From Klebsiella quasipneumoniae subsp. quasipneumoniae (lineage in GTDB: Bacteria; Pseudomonadota; Gammaproteobacteria; Enterobacterales; Enterobacteriaceae): a stretch of DNA of 64,000 nucleotides. Where the stretch lies: assembly GCF_020525925.1 (NCBI RefSeq), contig NZ_CP084876.1, positions 1,798,001-1,862,000 of the forward strand. The letters are read 5' to 3'. Position 1 is the first letter of the stretch, and each line of letters begins with the position of its first letter. Below are positions 8,124 through 16,806 of this stretch, in pieces. A program made the translations under genes and the position numbers. The notes below the pieces were generated by a model. It ran no database searches. It was not told the origin of the DNA and saw only the letters and a list, made by a program, of their open reading frames with translations.

Positions 8124-9593
8124 ATGTTGTTTCAACATCTCTCACTAAGGTCTCTCTTGAACGTCACCTCCGCCGTACGCCAGGCCGTCGAACGGACATC
8201 CTGGTTTAAAAAACGTCAGCGTTATCGTGTGCTGTACTGGCGCGAAATCAGCCCTCTCGCTGTGCCCATTCTGCTGGAAAATGCCTGTGTGCTGTTGATG
8301 GGGGTGTTGAGCACCTTCCTTGTCAGCTGGCTGGGCAAAGAGGCCATGGCCGGGGTGGGCCTGGCCGATAGCTTTAACATGGTGATCATGTCGTTTTTTG
8401 CCGCTATCGATCTGGGTACCACGGTGGTGGTGGCCTTTAGCCTCGGCAAGCGAGATCGGCGGCGGGCGAGAGCGGCCGCGCGCCAGTCGCTGGCCATTAT
8501 GACCCTGTTTTCCATTGTGCTGGCGGGAGTGATCCACGCTTTTGGTCAGGAGATTATTAATTTTGTCGCCGGCGATGCCACCCCGCAGGTGAAGGACCTG
8601 GCGCTGACCTATCTCGAGCTGACGGTGCTGAGCTATCCGGCGGCGGCGATTGCGCTGATCGGCAGCGGGGCGCTGCGCGGCGCCGGGACCACCAAAATCC
8701 CGCTGTTGATCAACGGCGGGATGAACATCCTCAATATCCTAATCAGCAGCGTGCTCATCTATGGCCTCTTCTCCTGGCCGGGGCTGGGCTTTGTCGGCGC
8801 CGGTCTCGGGCTGACCATTGCCCGCTATATTGGCGCCATCGCCACTATCTGGGTGCTGATGGTGGGCCTCAATCCCGCGCTGCGGCTGTCGCTGAAGGGC
8901 TACTTCAAACCCTTTAACTTCGCCATTATCTGGGAGGTGATGGGGATCGGCATCCCGGCCAGTATCGAATCGGTTCTGTTCAATGGCGGTAAGCTGCTGA
9001 CCCAGATGTTTGTCGCCGGGATGGGCACCAACGTTATCGCCGGCAATTTCATTGCTTTTTCGGTGGCCTCGCTGATTAACCTGCCGGGCAACGCCCTCGG
9101 CTCCGCCTCGACGATCATTACCGGCAAGCGGCTGGGGAAAGGGCAGATTGGCCAGGCGGAATTCCAGGCCTGGCATGTGTTCTGGCTGTCGACCATTATT
9201 CTGACGCTGATTGCCTGGGGCAGCGCCCCGTTCGCGGGCTTTATCGCCTCGTTCTATACCCATGAAGATGACGTAAAAGAGGTGGTGAAGCAGCTGCTGT
9301 GGCTCAACGCCCTGTTTATGCCGATCTGGTCGCTGTCGTGGACTTTACCCTGCGCCTTAAAAGGCGCCCGTGACGTACGTTATACCATGTGGGTGTCGAT
9401 GCTCGGCATGTGGGGCTGCCGGGTGGTGGCGGGCTATACGCTGGGTATCGTGCTGGGGATGGGCGTGATCGGCGTCTGGTTAGGGATGGTGCTCGACTGG
9501 GCAGTGCGCGGCGCGCTGTTTTACTTCCGCATGGTGAGTGGCCGCTGGCTGTGGAAGTACCCGCGGGTGAAGGCCTCAACGCCGGAAACCTGA
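8124..9593 (+). CDS. yeeO: YeeO, MATE-family efflux transporter
   Basis: A 489-residue MATE exporter with about twelve membrane segments. It is very similar in sequence to E. coli YeeO (ENACVLLMGVLSTFLVSWLG-type first helix, GSGALRGAGTTKIPLLINGG, LPGNALGSASTIITGKRLG). E. coli YeeO exports FMN/FAD and dipeptides; the same role is inferred. The E. coli annotation has a longer N-terminus; here the frame starts at 8124, without an obvious ribosome site. It is flanked on both sides by tRNA-Asn genes, as in E. coli. Confidence 0.93.
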   Translation: MLFQHLSLRSLLNVTSAVRQAVERTSWFKKRQRYRVLYWREISPLAVPILLENACVLLMGVLSTFLVSWLGKEAMAGVGLADSFNMVIMSFFAAIDLGTTVVVAFSLGKRDRRRARAAARQSLAIMTLFSIVLAGVIHAFGQEIINFVAGDATPQVKDLALTYLELTVLSYPAAAIALIGSGALRGAGTTKIPLLINGGMNILNILISSVLIYGLFSWPGLGFVGAGLGLTIARYIGAIATIWVLMVGLNPALRLSLKGYFKPFNFAIIWEVMGIGIPASIESVLFNGGKLLTQMFVAGMGTNVIAGNFIAFSVASLINLPGNALGSASTIITGKRLGKGQIGQAEFQAWHVFWLSTIILTLIAWGSAPFAGFIASFYTHEDDVKEVVKQLLWLNALFMPIWSLSWTLPCALKGARDVRYTMWVSMLGMWGCRVVAGYTLGIVLGMGVIGVWLGMVLDWAVRGALFYFRMVSGRWLWKYPRVKASTPET

Positions 9594-9672
9594 TCCGTTT
9601 GCCGGATAAACGCCATTTTTTGTGCAAAGTGAGGAATTATTCGGCAAACGATTCATTTTATTAAAAACAGGC

Positions 9673-9701
9673 TTTACAGCGTCCGGCGTCATCGTTAATA
9701 T
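9673..9701 (+). promoter_or_regulatory. Promoter of tRNA-Asn copy 2
   Basis: TTTACA and TAATAT separated by 17 bp, followed by a GC-rich discriminator (GCGCCCCG) typical of stringently controlled tRNA promoters. The -10 to tRNA segment is repeated at the copy at 18536. Confidence 0.75.
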
Positions 9702-9719
9702 GCGCCCCGTTCACACGAT

Positions 9720-9795
9720 TCCTCTGTAGTTCAGTCGGTAGAACGGCGGACTGTTAATCCGTATGTCACTGGTTCGAGTCCAGTCAGAGGAGCCA
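9720..9795 (+). tRNA. tRNA-Asn (GTT), copy 2
   Basis: A 76-base tRNA with encoded CCA, identical by eye to the other three copies but on the plus strand, between yeeO and amn. The 17-base attachment core spans 9780-9796. No integrase follows. Confidence 0.98.
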
Positions 9796-9800
9796 AATTT

Positions 9801-9828
9801 AAAAAGCCTGCTTTCGAGCAGGCTTTTT
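9801..9828 (+). terminator. Terminator of tRNA-Asn copy 2
   Basis: GCCTGCT and AGCAGGC stem with A and T flanks, 5 bp after the tRNA. Same hairpin as at copies 1 and 3. Confidence 0.85.
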
Positions 9829-9962
9829 GCTTTTCTGTCTGTCCGTTTCCTTGCGGACTCAACATCCGCAGCCACCGCCGGGACGTTTGTGTCGCTCACC
9901 CGGCCACTGACGCTCCCCTGCGGGGAACGCCAGCGTTTTCCTCTCTCTTCCCCCGTCGCCGG

Positions 9963-11417
9963 TTAGCGGAACGGCGGTTCGTTGAAGGTGCGTAGCTTAC
10001 GCGAGTGCATGTGATCCCCCTCGGCGCGCAGCAGGTCGATGGCCCGAATGCCGATCTGCAGATGCTCAGAGATGGCCCCCTCATAGAAGCGGTTGGCCTG
10101 ACCGGGGAGCTTGATCTCACCGTGCAGCGGCTTGTCCGAGACGCAGAGCAGCGTGCCGTAGGGGACGCGGAAGCGATAGCCCTGGGCGGCGATGGTCGCG
10201 CTCTCCATATCGATAGCCACCGCGCGGCTGAGATTAAAGCGCAGCGCGGAAGCGGAATAGCGCAGCTCCCAGTTACGGTCGTCGGTGGTGACCACCGTCC
10301 CGGTACGCAGCCGCTGCTTCACTTCCTCGCCCGGCATCCCGCTCACCTGCTTGGTGGCGTCGTACAGGGCGCGCTGCACTTCGGCAATGCTGGGGATGGG
10401 AATATCCGGCGGTAGCACCGCATCCAGTACATGGTCGTCGCGCAGATAGGCGTGGGCCAGGACATAGTCGCCGATGGCCTGGCTTTCACGCAGGCCGCCG
10501 CAGTGGCCGATCATCAGCCAGACATCCGGGCGCAGTACCGCCAGGTGGTCGCAGATGGTTTTGGCGTTGGCCGGGCCGACGCCAATGTTAATCAGGGTGA
10601 TCCCTTTGCCGTCGTGGGTGATCAGATGCCAGGCTGGCATCTGGTGCTTCTTCCACGCCAGATCGGAAATGGCCTGCTCCGGCGCTTCGGTTTCGGCGGT
10701 GATCCAGATCCCGCCGGCGCAGGAGAGGGCGATATAGGGGCTGTCAGGATCGAGGATCTGGCTGCAGCCCCAGCTGACAAACTCATCCACGTAGCGGGTA
10801 TAGTTGGTGAACAGCACATAGGGCTGGAAGTGTTCCGCCGGGGTGCCGGTATAGTGCCGCAGACGCGCCAGCGAAAAATCGACGCGCCGGGCGTCAAAGT
10901 GCGACAGCGGATAGAACTCGGTAGGATGGAACAGGCCGTCCGCGGTCTCATCGCCAATCTGCGACAGCTCGGTGGTGGGGAAATAGCGCGTCAGACCGGC
11001 GCTCATCGAACGGTCAAGGGTCAGAGTGGAACCGTCTATCACGTAAGGGTAGGGGATTTCATGCTGCGACAGCTCGACGCTAATATGGGCGCCATAGTCC
11101 TGATACAGCAGGGTCAGCTGTTCGAGCAAATAGTGGCGGAACAGTTTCGGGTTGGTGATGGTGGTGGTATAGCACCCTGCATGGGTGAAACGTCCCCAGG
11201 CGCGCGTTTTAAGGGCTTTATGATCGGCGCCGTCCCAGGAGACCGACAGCTGCGGATAGACAAAAAGGCCTTCCGCGCGGGCTTCGGTATCAGGGAGCGT
11301 ATGATGGTCAATATAGTCGCCGATGGCTTTGCGCAACGCCGTGACCGAGGCTTCATAACGCGCTTCCAGCTCGGCAAGCGCTTGTTCCGGGGTCAGACTG
11401 GCGGCCTTGTTATTCAT
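9963..11417 (-). CDS. amn: AMP nucleosidase
   Basis: A 484-residue enzyme hydrolysing AMP to adenine and ribose 5-phosphate. It has the N-terminal AMP-nucleosidase domain and a C-terminal nucleoside-phosphorylase fold (GHCGGLRESQAIGDYV near 315, TDDRNWELR, and AVAIDMESATIAAQGYRFRVPYG with the purine-binding Met-Glu near 430). Length and sequence match E. coli Amn. It is a single gene. In E. coli amn is phosphate-starvation regulated; no convincing Pho box could be read here. Confidence 0.97.
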   Translation of the reverse strand: MNNKAASLTPEQALAELEARYEASVTALRKAIGDYIDHHTLPDTEARAEGLFVYPQLSVSWDGADHKALKTRAWGRFTHAGCYTTTITNPKLFRHYLLEQLTLLYQDYGAHISVELSQHEIPYPYVIDGSTLTLDRSMSAGLTRYFPTTELSQIGDETADGLFHPTEFYPLSHFDARRVDFSLARLRHYTGTPAEHFQPYVLFTNYTRYVDEFVSWGCSQILDPDSPYIALSCAGGIWITAETEAPEQAISDLAWKKHQMPAWHLITHDGKGITLINIGVGPANAKTICDHLAVLRPDVWLMIGHCGGLRESQAIGDYVLAHAYLRDDHVLDAVLPPDIPIPSIAEVQRALYDATKQVSGMPGEEVKQRLRTGTVVTTDDRNWELRYSASALRFNLSRAVAIDMESATIAAQGYRFRVPYGTLLCVSDKPLHGEIKLPGQANRFYEGAISEHLQIGIRAIDLLRAEGDHMHSRKLRTFNEPPFR

Positions 11418-11546
11418 GATTCGCTCCTTGTTTCAGGTCTGCTGACATTCCCGATAGTATGTCACAGCGGGAAAAGGGCGAAGGGGAATTTATCTGTCAG
11501 TTGCGAAGATACTCAGATCAATACCGGCACAGGGGCCGGACTCGAT

Positions 11547-11792
11547 TTATTTACCGGCGTTTGCCCAGCGCGCGCTGCTATAATGGCTGGCGTTGCGGAT
11601 CTTCAATGTCTGCGCCGGATTATTATTCAGACAATAGCGCGCATCGGCCAGCGGTGTGAGTTTATCCCCTTCCCGCAGGCGGAGGCGACAGGCTTCAATC
11701 TCAGCGATCATCTCCAGTGCGCCGCTCTGGAGCACGACGCGGCAGGGGCTGGACGGAGAATTATCCTGGACTTTTTTTACCCACCACTCCAT
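11547..11792 (-). CDS. Small hypothetical protein
   Basis: An 81-residue protein (MEWWVKKVQDNSPSSPCRVV...), mixed alpha/beta, with no signal peptide or membrane segment. AGGAGAGG lies 8 bases before the start, which argues that it is a real gene. It stands alone between amn and the esterase gene. I do not recognise the family. Confidence 0.6.
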   Translation of the reverse strand: MEWWVKKVQDNSPSSPCRVVLQSGALEMIAEIEACRLRLREGDKLTPLADARYCLNNNPAQTLKIRNASHYSSARWANAGK

Positions 11793-12064
11793 CTGTTTTT
11801 TTCCTCTCCTGGTGACACATCCGCCGATAATTCATGTTTCTTAAAAATCTGACAATAAGATTATCCCGCTGGTTTATGCAGTGTTTAAAAACAGGCGACC
11901 AAACGTTGATCTCAGCGGTAGGTTTTTTTTCGCCGGCAGGGAATGATCTGCCGGGTTTAATTTGCCGGAAGCGATGACTATGCTGAAAAGCAGATCGTGA
12001 GAAGCGCCTGTCAGGAATAGGGCAGAACGCGTTCGGCTACGCGATAAATATCAGAGAGAGCGTT

Positions 12065-13687
12065 ATGAAGCATCTATTACGACACTGGCGAACGTCGGGC
12101 GCCGTTATCGGCTCACTGCTGAAAAAAGGGAGCATTGCGGTGCTGGCGCTGCTGGTGGTGTTTCTCGCCGGACGGATCTATGAGTCGCAGCGCGGCCCGG
12201 CGCTGCATCGCTGGCATACCTGGCGCGGCAATGAGATGGCGGCCAAAGAGATCGACCAGGCGACCTTTGCCCAATATCTGGCGCGGGAGAAGACCATTTT
12301 CGCCGATCTCCAGCGCGAGGTGACGGATGCTTTACCGGAGGAAGATAAAACCCCCGTCAACCGCTTTTATCGCCACAGCCGGGTCTGGCCGGGACAGTTT
12401 ACACAGGACTGGAACCGTTCTTTTATACTGTTGCCGCAGGGCAAGCCGCGCGGCAGCGTGGTGCTGTTCCATGGCCTGACCGATTCGCCCTACAGCGTGC
12501 GCTATCTGGCGCAGCTCTGGCGGCAGCGGGGCTATGTGGCGGTGGCGCCGCGTTTGCCGGGCCACGGCACCGCGCCGGGAGCGTTAACCGCCGTTGACTG
12601 GGAGACCTGGCTGGCGGCAACGCGTCTGGCGGTGCGGGAAGCGACGCGCCTGGCCGGGGCGGACGTGCCGCTGCATCTGGTCGGCTACTCAAACGGCGGC
12701 GCGCTGGCGCTCAAGTATGCCCTCGATAGCCTGGAGGACAGCCACTTGCGCCAGCCGCAGCAGATTATCCTGCTGTCGCCGATGATCGGCGTGACGGCGT
12801 TTGCCCGTTTTGCCGGTCTCGCCGGGCTGCCGTCCATCTTCCCGGCGTTTGCCCGCGCGGCCTGGCTGAACGTGGCGCCTGAGTTTAATCCGTTCAAGTA
12901 CAACTCGTTTCCGGTAAAAGCGGCAAGACAGTCCTGGCTGTTGAGCCAGGCGCTGCAGCAGCAGATTATTCGCGCGTCCCGTCAGGGGGCGCTGAAAGCG
13001 CTGCCGCCGGTCCTCACCTTTCAGTCGGTAATGGATTCCACCGTCAGCACCCGGGCGGTGGTGGAGTCCCTGTATCGCTACCTGCCGGACAACGGCAGCG
13101 AGCTGGTGGTGTTCGACATAAACCAGGCGGCGGATCTCCGGGTCCTGTTCCGTCCCGCGCTTTATGCGGCGGTGAATATGCTGTTGCCGCCGGCGTCGCG
13201 GGCCTATACCACGACGGTGGTGACCAACGCGACGGCGCACACCCTGCAGACCATCGCCCGTACCACGCTGGCGCAGGAACGGGAAGAGCATCGTTATCCC
13301 TTACACCTTGCCTGGCCGGCGGATATGTACTCCCTGTCGCATGTGGCAGTGCCGTTTCCCCTGAGCGACTCGCTGTATGGTCGTGAGCCGGACGAGAAGA
13401 ACCGCTACGGCATTAGCCTGGGCACCATTTCACTGCGCGGAGAGACCGGGACGCTGAGCGTGGGGCTGGAGACGTTAATGCGCGTCACCTCCAATCCTTT
13501 CTTTCCGTGGATGCTGGCCCGCGTCGATGAGCATATCGCCTGCGGCGAGCAGGCGGCGGTGGTGGCCTGCCTGAAGGCGCAGGCCAGCGCGGAGGCGTTA
13601 AAAGAGGATCAGGTGCAGGACGGTGCGCAGCAGAATGCCGACGATCGCCGCGGGAGCCACGAAGCGAAACAGGCGGACAAACCGTGA
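12065..13687 (+). CDS. Membrane-anchored alpha/beta hydrolase (carboxylesterase)
   Basis: A 540-residue protein with one N-terminal membrane anchor (about 24-42, IAVLALLVVFLAGRIY) and an alpha/beta-hydrolase domain. The oxyanion strand is VVLFHGLTDSPYSVRYLA near 135 and the nucleophile elbow is GYSNGGAL near 215. A distal LSHVAVPF region probably supplies the His. Most of the protein should face the periplasm. The last 30 residues overlap the convergent gate-protein gene by 90 bp and look non-domain-like, so the native end may have been extended. Substrate unknown; acyl ester hydrolysis is the family reaction. Confidence 0.85.
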   Translation: MKHLLRHWRTSGAVIGSLLKKGSIAVLALLVVFLAGRIYESQRGPALHRWHTWRGNEMAAKEIDQATFAQYLAREKTIFADLQREVTDALPEEDKTPVNRFYRHSRVWPGQFTQDWNRSFILLPQGKPRGSVVLFHGLTDSPYSVRYLAQLWRQRGYVAVAPRLPGHGTAPGALTAVDWETWLAATRLAVREATRLAGADVPLHLVGYSNGGALALKYALDSLEDSHLRQPQQIILLSPMIGVTAFARFAGLAGLPSIFPAFARAAWLNVAPEFNPFKYNSFPVKAARQSWLLSQALQQQIIRASRQGALKALPPVLTFQSVMDSTVSTRAVVESLYRYLPDNGSELVVFDINQAADLRVLFRPALYAAVNMLLPPASRAYTTTVVTNATAHTLQTIARTTLAQEREEHRYPLHLAWPADMYSLSHVAVPFPLSDSLYGREPDEKNRYGISLGTISLRGETGTLSVGLETLMRVTSNPFFPWMLARVDEHIACGEQAAVVACLKAQASAEALKEDQVQDGAQQNADDRRGSHEAKQADKP

Positions 13688-14530
13688 GCTGATGCCGAGG
13701 AAAATACCGATTCCGGGCAGATCGAAGGTCTGGATCAGCAGGCCTGCCGAGGCGTTGACCTGGCTGACGGTGACTTTGCCCTGCTGGATCAGCTCGGAAA
13801 TGACGCCAAAATAAGCGGTGCCCCCGGCGACGCACTTCACCAGCGCCGGTAGCACAAAGTTCTGCGGAATATGCAGCCAGCCGAGCACCGGTTTCAGCAG
13901 CTGCTGCAGCAGGTCGATGACGCCAGCGCCCTGCAGCAGTCCGACGATGGTTAACGACAGGATCAGCATCGGCACCGCGCCGAGCGCCAGGCGGATGGCG
14001 TCGGAGCCGGCGCTGTTGATCACCGCCAGAATGCCCTGACTGTTCTGCTCGGCGTTGGGCAGCGCTTCCGCGCGAGGGTTCTCGGCGACCGATAGGCGCT
14101 GTCCGGTGACGTGCCAGGCGACCGCCGCCGCGCACAGGCCGCCGACCACTGAGATAACGATCGAGGCCAGCCAGTGCAGGCCGAAAGGGGTGAGGGGATA
14201 AAAGACGTTGCCTTGCCCCATGGCGAAGACCATGGCCAGGGTGGCGGCCATTTGCCGGTCAGAAACGCCGCGTTTGTCCATAATCGACAGCGTGGCCAGC
14301 GGGGCGGCGAAGCTGACAAAGTTAATCTGGATCAGGGCGAAGGCGCTCATCCCGGTTAAGCCGAAGGGCTTCAGCAATGGCGCAACCCAGCGCACAATCA
14401 CATCGAGGATGCCGCGGACCTCCAGATATTTCATGATAATCAGCATGATCACCATGATCGGCAACAGCGTATACAGCGCGACGTCAACGGACGATTTGCC
14501 CGCCGCCATAATGATGCTTATGACATCCAT
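13598..14530 (-). CDS. Nucleoside-recognition (Gate) domain membrane protein
   Basis: A 310-residue inner-membrane protein with about eight segments. It carries two Gate/nucleoside-recognition-like halves (QINFVSFAAPLATLSIMDKRGVSDRQMAATLAM near 70-100 and VKCVAGGTAYFGVISELIQQGKV near 230-255). It resembles the SpmA/SpmB/YjiG group but is a single polypeptide without a partner gene. The function is unproven; transport of a nucleoside-like or small organic substrate is the family guess. Its 3' end overlaps the esterase gene by 90 bp. Confidence 0.82.
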   Translation of the reverse strand: MDVISIIMAAGKSSVDVALYTLLPIMVIMLIIMKYLEVRGILDVIVRWVAPLLKPFGLTGMSAFALIQINFVSFAAPLATLSIMDKRGVSDRQMAATLAMVFAMGQGNVFYPLTPFGLHWLASIVISVVGGLCAAAVAWHVTGQRLSVAENPRAEALPNAEQNSQGILAVINSAGSDAIRLALGAVPMLILSLTIVGLLQGAGVIDLLQQLLKPVLGWLHIPQNFVLPALVKCVAGGTAYFGVISELIQQGKVTVSQVNASAGLLIQTFDLPGIGIFLGISSRFVRLFRFVAPAAIVGILLRTVLHLILF

Positions 14531-14648
14531 TTACGTTCTTTACCACTCGCAAAGCCATTCGTTCGCGTCATCATAATCCCGTGGGGAAGGAAATGATATG
14601 TCAGGATCGCCCCGGGGACCGGCGCCGTGGGGCGCCGGGAGGAGAGGA

Positions 14649-15626
14649 TTACTGGCCGATGTTGACCAGCGTGCGGCCATGAATATTGTTGCTGAGGAAA
14701 TCTGCGGCATACGCTGGCGCCTGCTCCAGCGTGATTTCGGTGGCTGCCTGTTGGTAGTAGCTTTCCGGCAGCAGCTGGGCCAGACGCTGCCACACCGCGT
14801 CGCGTTCTGCGGTGGGCACCATCACCGAATCCACCCCCTGCAGACGCACATTGCGCAGAATAAACGGCATCACGGTGGTTGGCAGATCGAAGCCCCCGGC
14901 CAGACCGCAGGCGGCGACGCAGCCGCGATAGTGCGTTTGCGCCAGCACTTTGGCCAGCATCGTGCCGCCAACGGTATCCACCGCGCCCGCCCACAGCTGT
15001 TTCTCCAGCGGGCGGGTCTCTGCAAAGTCGCTGCGCGGCAGGATGGCGTCGGCCCCGAGCTGGCGAAGGTAGTCGTGCGTCGACTCGCGGCCCGATACGG
15101 CCGTCACCCGGTAGCCGAGCGCTTTCAGCAGTACCACGGCGGTGCTGCCGACCCCGCCGCTGGCGCCGGTGACCAGGATATCACCGCTTTCCGGGGTGAT
15201 GCCCGCGCTGACGAGGGCATCGACGCACAGCATCGCGGTGAAGCCGGCGGTGCCGATGATCATCGCCTGGCGCGCGCTGAGCGCCTCCGGCAGGGCAACC
15301 AGCCAGTCGCCTTTGACACAGGCCTCGGTGGCCAGACCGCCCCAGTGGTTTTCGCCCACGCCCCAGCCGGTGAGGATCACGGCCTGGCCGGGAACAAAGC
15401 GCGGATCGCGGCTTTCACTTACCCGGCCGGCAAAATCAATCCCCGGCACCATCGGGAACTGGCGGATGATTTTGCCTTTGCCGGTGATCGCCAGGGCATC
15501 TTTATAGTTGAGACTCGACCAGTCGATGGCGACCCGCACGTCGCCTTCGGTAAGGGCGGGCAGGTCAATCGCTTTGACGGCGGCCACGGTGCGGTTGTCA
15601 ATCTGGTCCAGAACTAATGCTTTCAT
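14649..15626 (-). CDS. acuI: AcuI/YhdH-type NADPH acryloyl-CoA reductase
   Basis: A 325-residue zinc-independent MDR reductase. GroES-like domain is at about 1-120 (SSLNYKDALAITGKG, PMVPGIDFAGRV, GWGVGENHWGGLA) and the Rossmann domain carries GASGGVGSTAVVLLKALGY near 150-170 for NADPH. These motifs match the AcuI/YhdH subfamily, which reduces acryloyl-CoA to propionyl-CoA. It is translationally coupled to the TetR gene upstream by a 4-bp overlap, the same pairing as acuR-acuI elsewhere, so it probably detoxifies acrylate or similar electrophiles. A paralogue at the yhdH locus is expected elsewhere. Confidence 0.85.
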   Translation of the reverse strand: MKALVLDQIDNRTVAAVKAIDLPALTEGDVRVAIDWSSLNYKDALAITGKGKIIRQFPMVPGIDFAGRVSESRDPRFVPGQAVILTGWGVGENHWGGLATEACVKGDWLVALPEALSARQAMIIGTAGFTAMLCVDALVSAGITPESGDILVTGASGGVGSTAVVLLKALGYRVTAVSGRESTHDYLRQLGADAILPRSDFAETRPLEKQLWAGAVDTVGGTMLAKVLAQTHYRGCVAACGLAGGFDLPTTVMPFILRNVRLQGVDSVMVPTAERDAVWQRLAQLLPESYYQQAATEITLEQAPAYAADFLSNNIHGRTLVNIGQ

Positions 15627-16330
15627 GACTGAGTATTCCTCGTCTGAAGGGAGTTATCGGCGCTATCGCCGTCCTGTGCAGGTGTTATTGTCATCATAGT
15701 GTGCGCAAAGAAATCCCAGTACTGGTTAAGGGGAGCGGCGGACTGGACCAGCCTGGCGCGCATCACCGCGCCTTCCCAGCCGATCCAGAACACCTGGGCC
15801 AGCGCCTCCGGTGAGGTGTCGCTGGCGATCGTCCCGGCAGCCTGCGCCTCGTGCAGGCAGCGGGCCACGCGCGCCTCCCATGCCGCCAGGATGGTCTGCA
15901 ACCGCTGGGGAAATGCCTCGGGCAACAGGGGAGCTTCCTGCAGCAGGTTGCCTACCAGGCAGCCGCGACGAAACTGGTATTTCTCCATTCCCTGACCGGC
16001 ATCACGCACGAAGGCCGCCATCCGTTCCAGCGGCGGCACGGCGTCGTCCAGCAGGAATTTATCTAATTTATGCGCAAAATAGTCGCCATAGGCGGCAAGC
16101 ACGGCGAGGCCAAAGGCCTCCTTGCTTTTGAAACAGTGGTAAAACGACCCCTTCGGCACGGCGATGTTCTTGATCACCGCATCAATACCCGCCGCGAGAT
16201 AGCCCGTTTCGGTCAGCACCTCCAGGCCCGAGCGAATCAGCGCCTGTCGCGTGTCGACAAACTGGCGATCGGCCTTTGGCGGTCGGCCGCGGCGGGGCTT
16301 CTGGTTGGCGGAGGTAGCGGGATTCATCAT
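15623..16330 (-). CDS. TetR-family repressor, AcuR-like
   Basis: A 235-residue TetR regulator. A basic N-terminus (KPRRGRPPKADR) precedes the HTH (about 28-75, including VIKNIAVPKGSFYHCFKSKEAFG) and a C-terminal TetR_C_AcuR-type domain with RRGCLVGNLLQE. It is the first gene of a two-gene operon with the reductase. A near-perfect dyad immediately before its start codon is a candidate autoregulatory operator. Cys in the RRGCL motif is a plausible electrophile-sensing residue, by inference. Confidence 0.88.
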   Translation of the reverse strand: MMNPATSANQKPRRGRPPKADRQFVDTRQALIRSGLEVLTETGYLAAGIDAVIKNIAVPKGSFYHCFKSKEAFGLAVLAAYGDYFAHKLDKFLLDDAVPPLERMAAFVRDAGQGMEKYQFRRGCLVGNLLQEAPLLPEAFPQRLQTILAAWEARVARCLHEAQAAGTIASDTSPEALAQVFWIGWEGAVMRARLVQSAAPLNQYWDFFAHTMMTITPAQDGDSADNSLQTRNTQS

Positions 16331-16348
16331 TTAGACCGTATGGTTTAA
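16331..16348. promoter_or_regulatory. Candidate TetR operator of the acuR-like/acuI operon
   Basis: TTAGACC-GTAT-GGTTTAA is an inverted repeat with 6 of 7 arm positions matching. It directly abuts the start codon of the TetR gene. The AGACC/GGTYT arms are like those of AcuR/NemR operators. Confidence 0.65.
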
Positions 16349-16806
16349 TTGTTTGTCAGGGTACCCCCAATCCCGGTGGGGGGCAAGCCATGTAAGGCAG
16401 AGAAGGGCGGAATTTCGAGGCAGTCAGCTTATGAAGGCGACGCGGATTATCATCAATTATTAATGCGTGGTTCTCCGCGCGGCTGCTGCAGAGAATATCA
16501 ATCCGCTGACCATATATCTCTCTGGTCGCCACGGAATGATAAGGATGAATGGTAGCGATTATATTGCCGGGCTGGCGATGATTGGCAGACCCTGGCGGAT
16601 TGACAACACCGGCCTGATAAAACACATTGTCCCCCCTGAAGGGGCGCCGGTTGCCAGCTCAGTTTAAATAAAAACGTCGCAAGACAGGAAAGCCTGTCCT
16701 TTATTATCGGCGTCTGGATAAATAACCCGCCGCCGAAACCACACCTGCGAAAAAGGAATAACAGCCTGATGTACAGAATGAATATTGCCGTCAAAGGAGG
16801 GGATGA
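16349..16806. other. Intergenic region upstream of the antiporter
   Basis: About 460 bp with no convincing gene. It contains a CCCC-TGAA-GGGG hairpin near 16630 and a GACAGG-AAAG-CCTGTC hairpin at 16683-16698 followed by a T-rich stretch. A long untranslated leader for the antiporter gene is possible. The antiporter ribosome site AAAGGAGGGG lies at its end. Confidence 0.5.

Noticed and set aside
11418..11546. Possible Pho box upstream of amn
   Set aside because: Only isolated CTGTCA/GTCACA fragments with wrong spacing; not a convincing PhoB site.
10431..11852. 473-residue plus-strand frame opposite amn
   Set aside because: It is the antisense shadow of the conserved amn gene in GC-rich DNA; no ribosome site, no recognisable domain.
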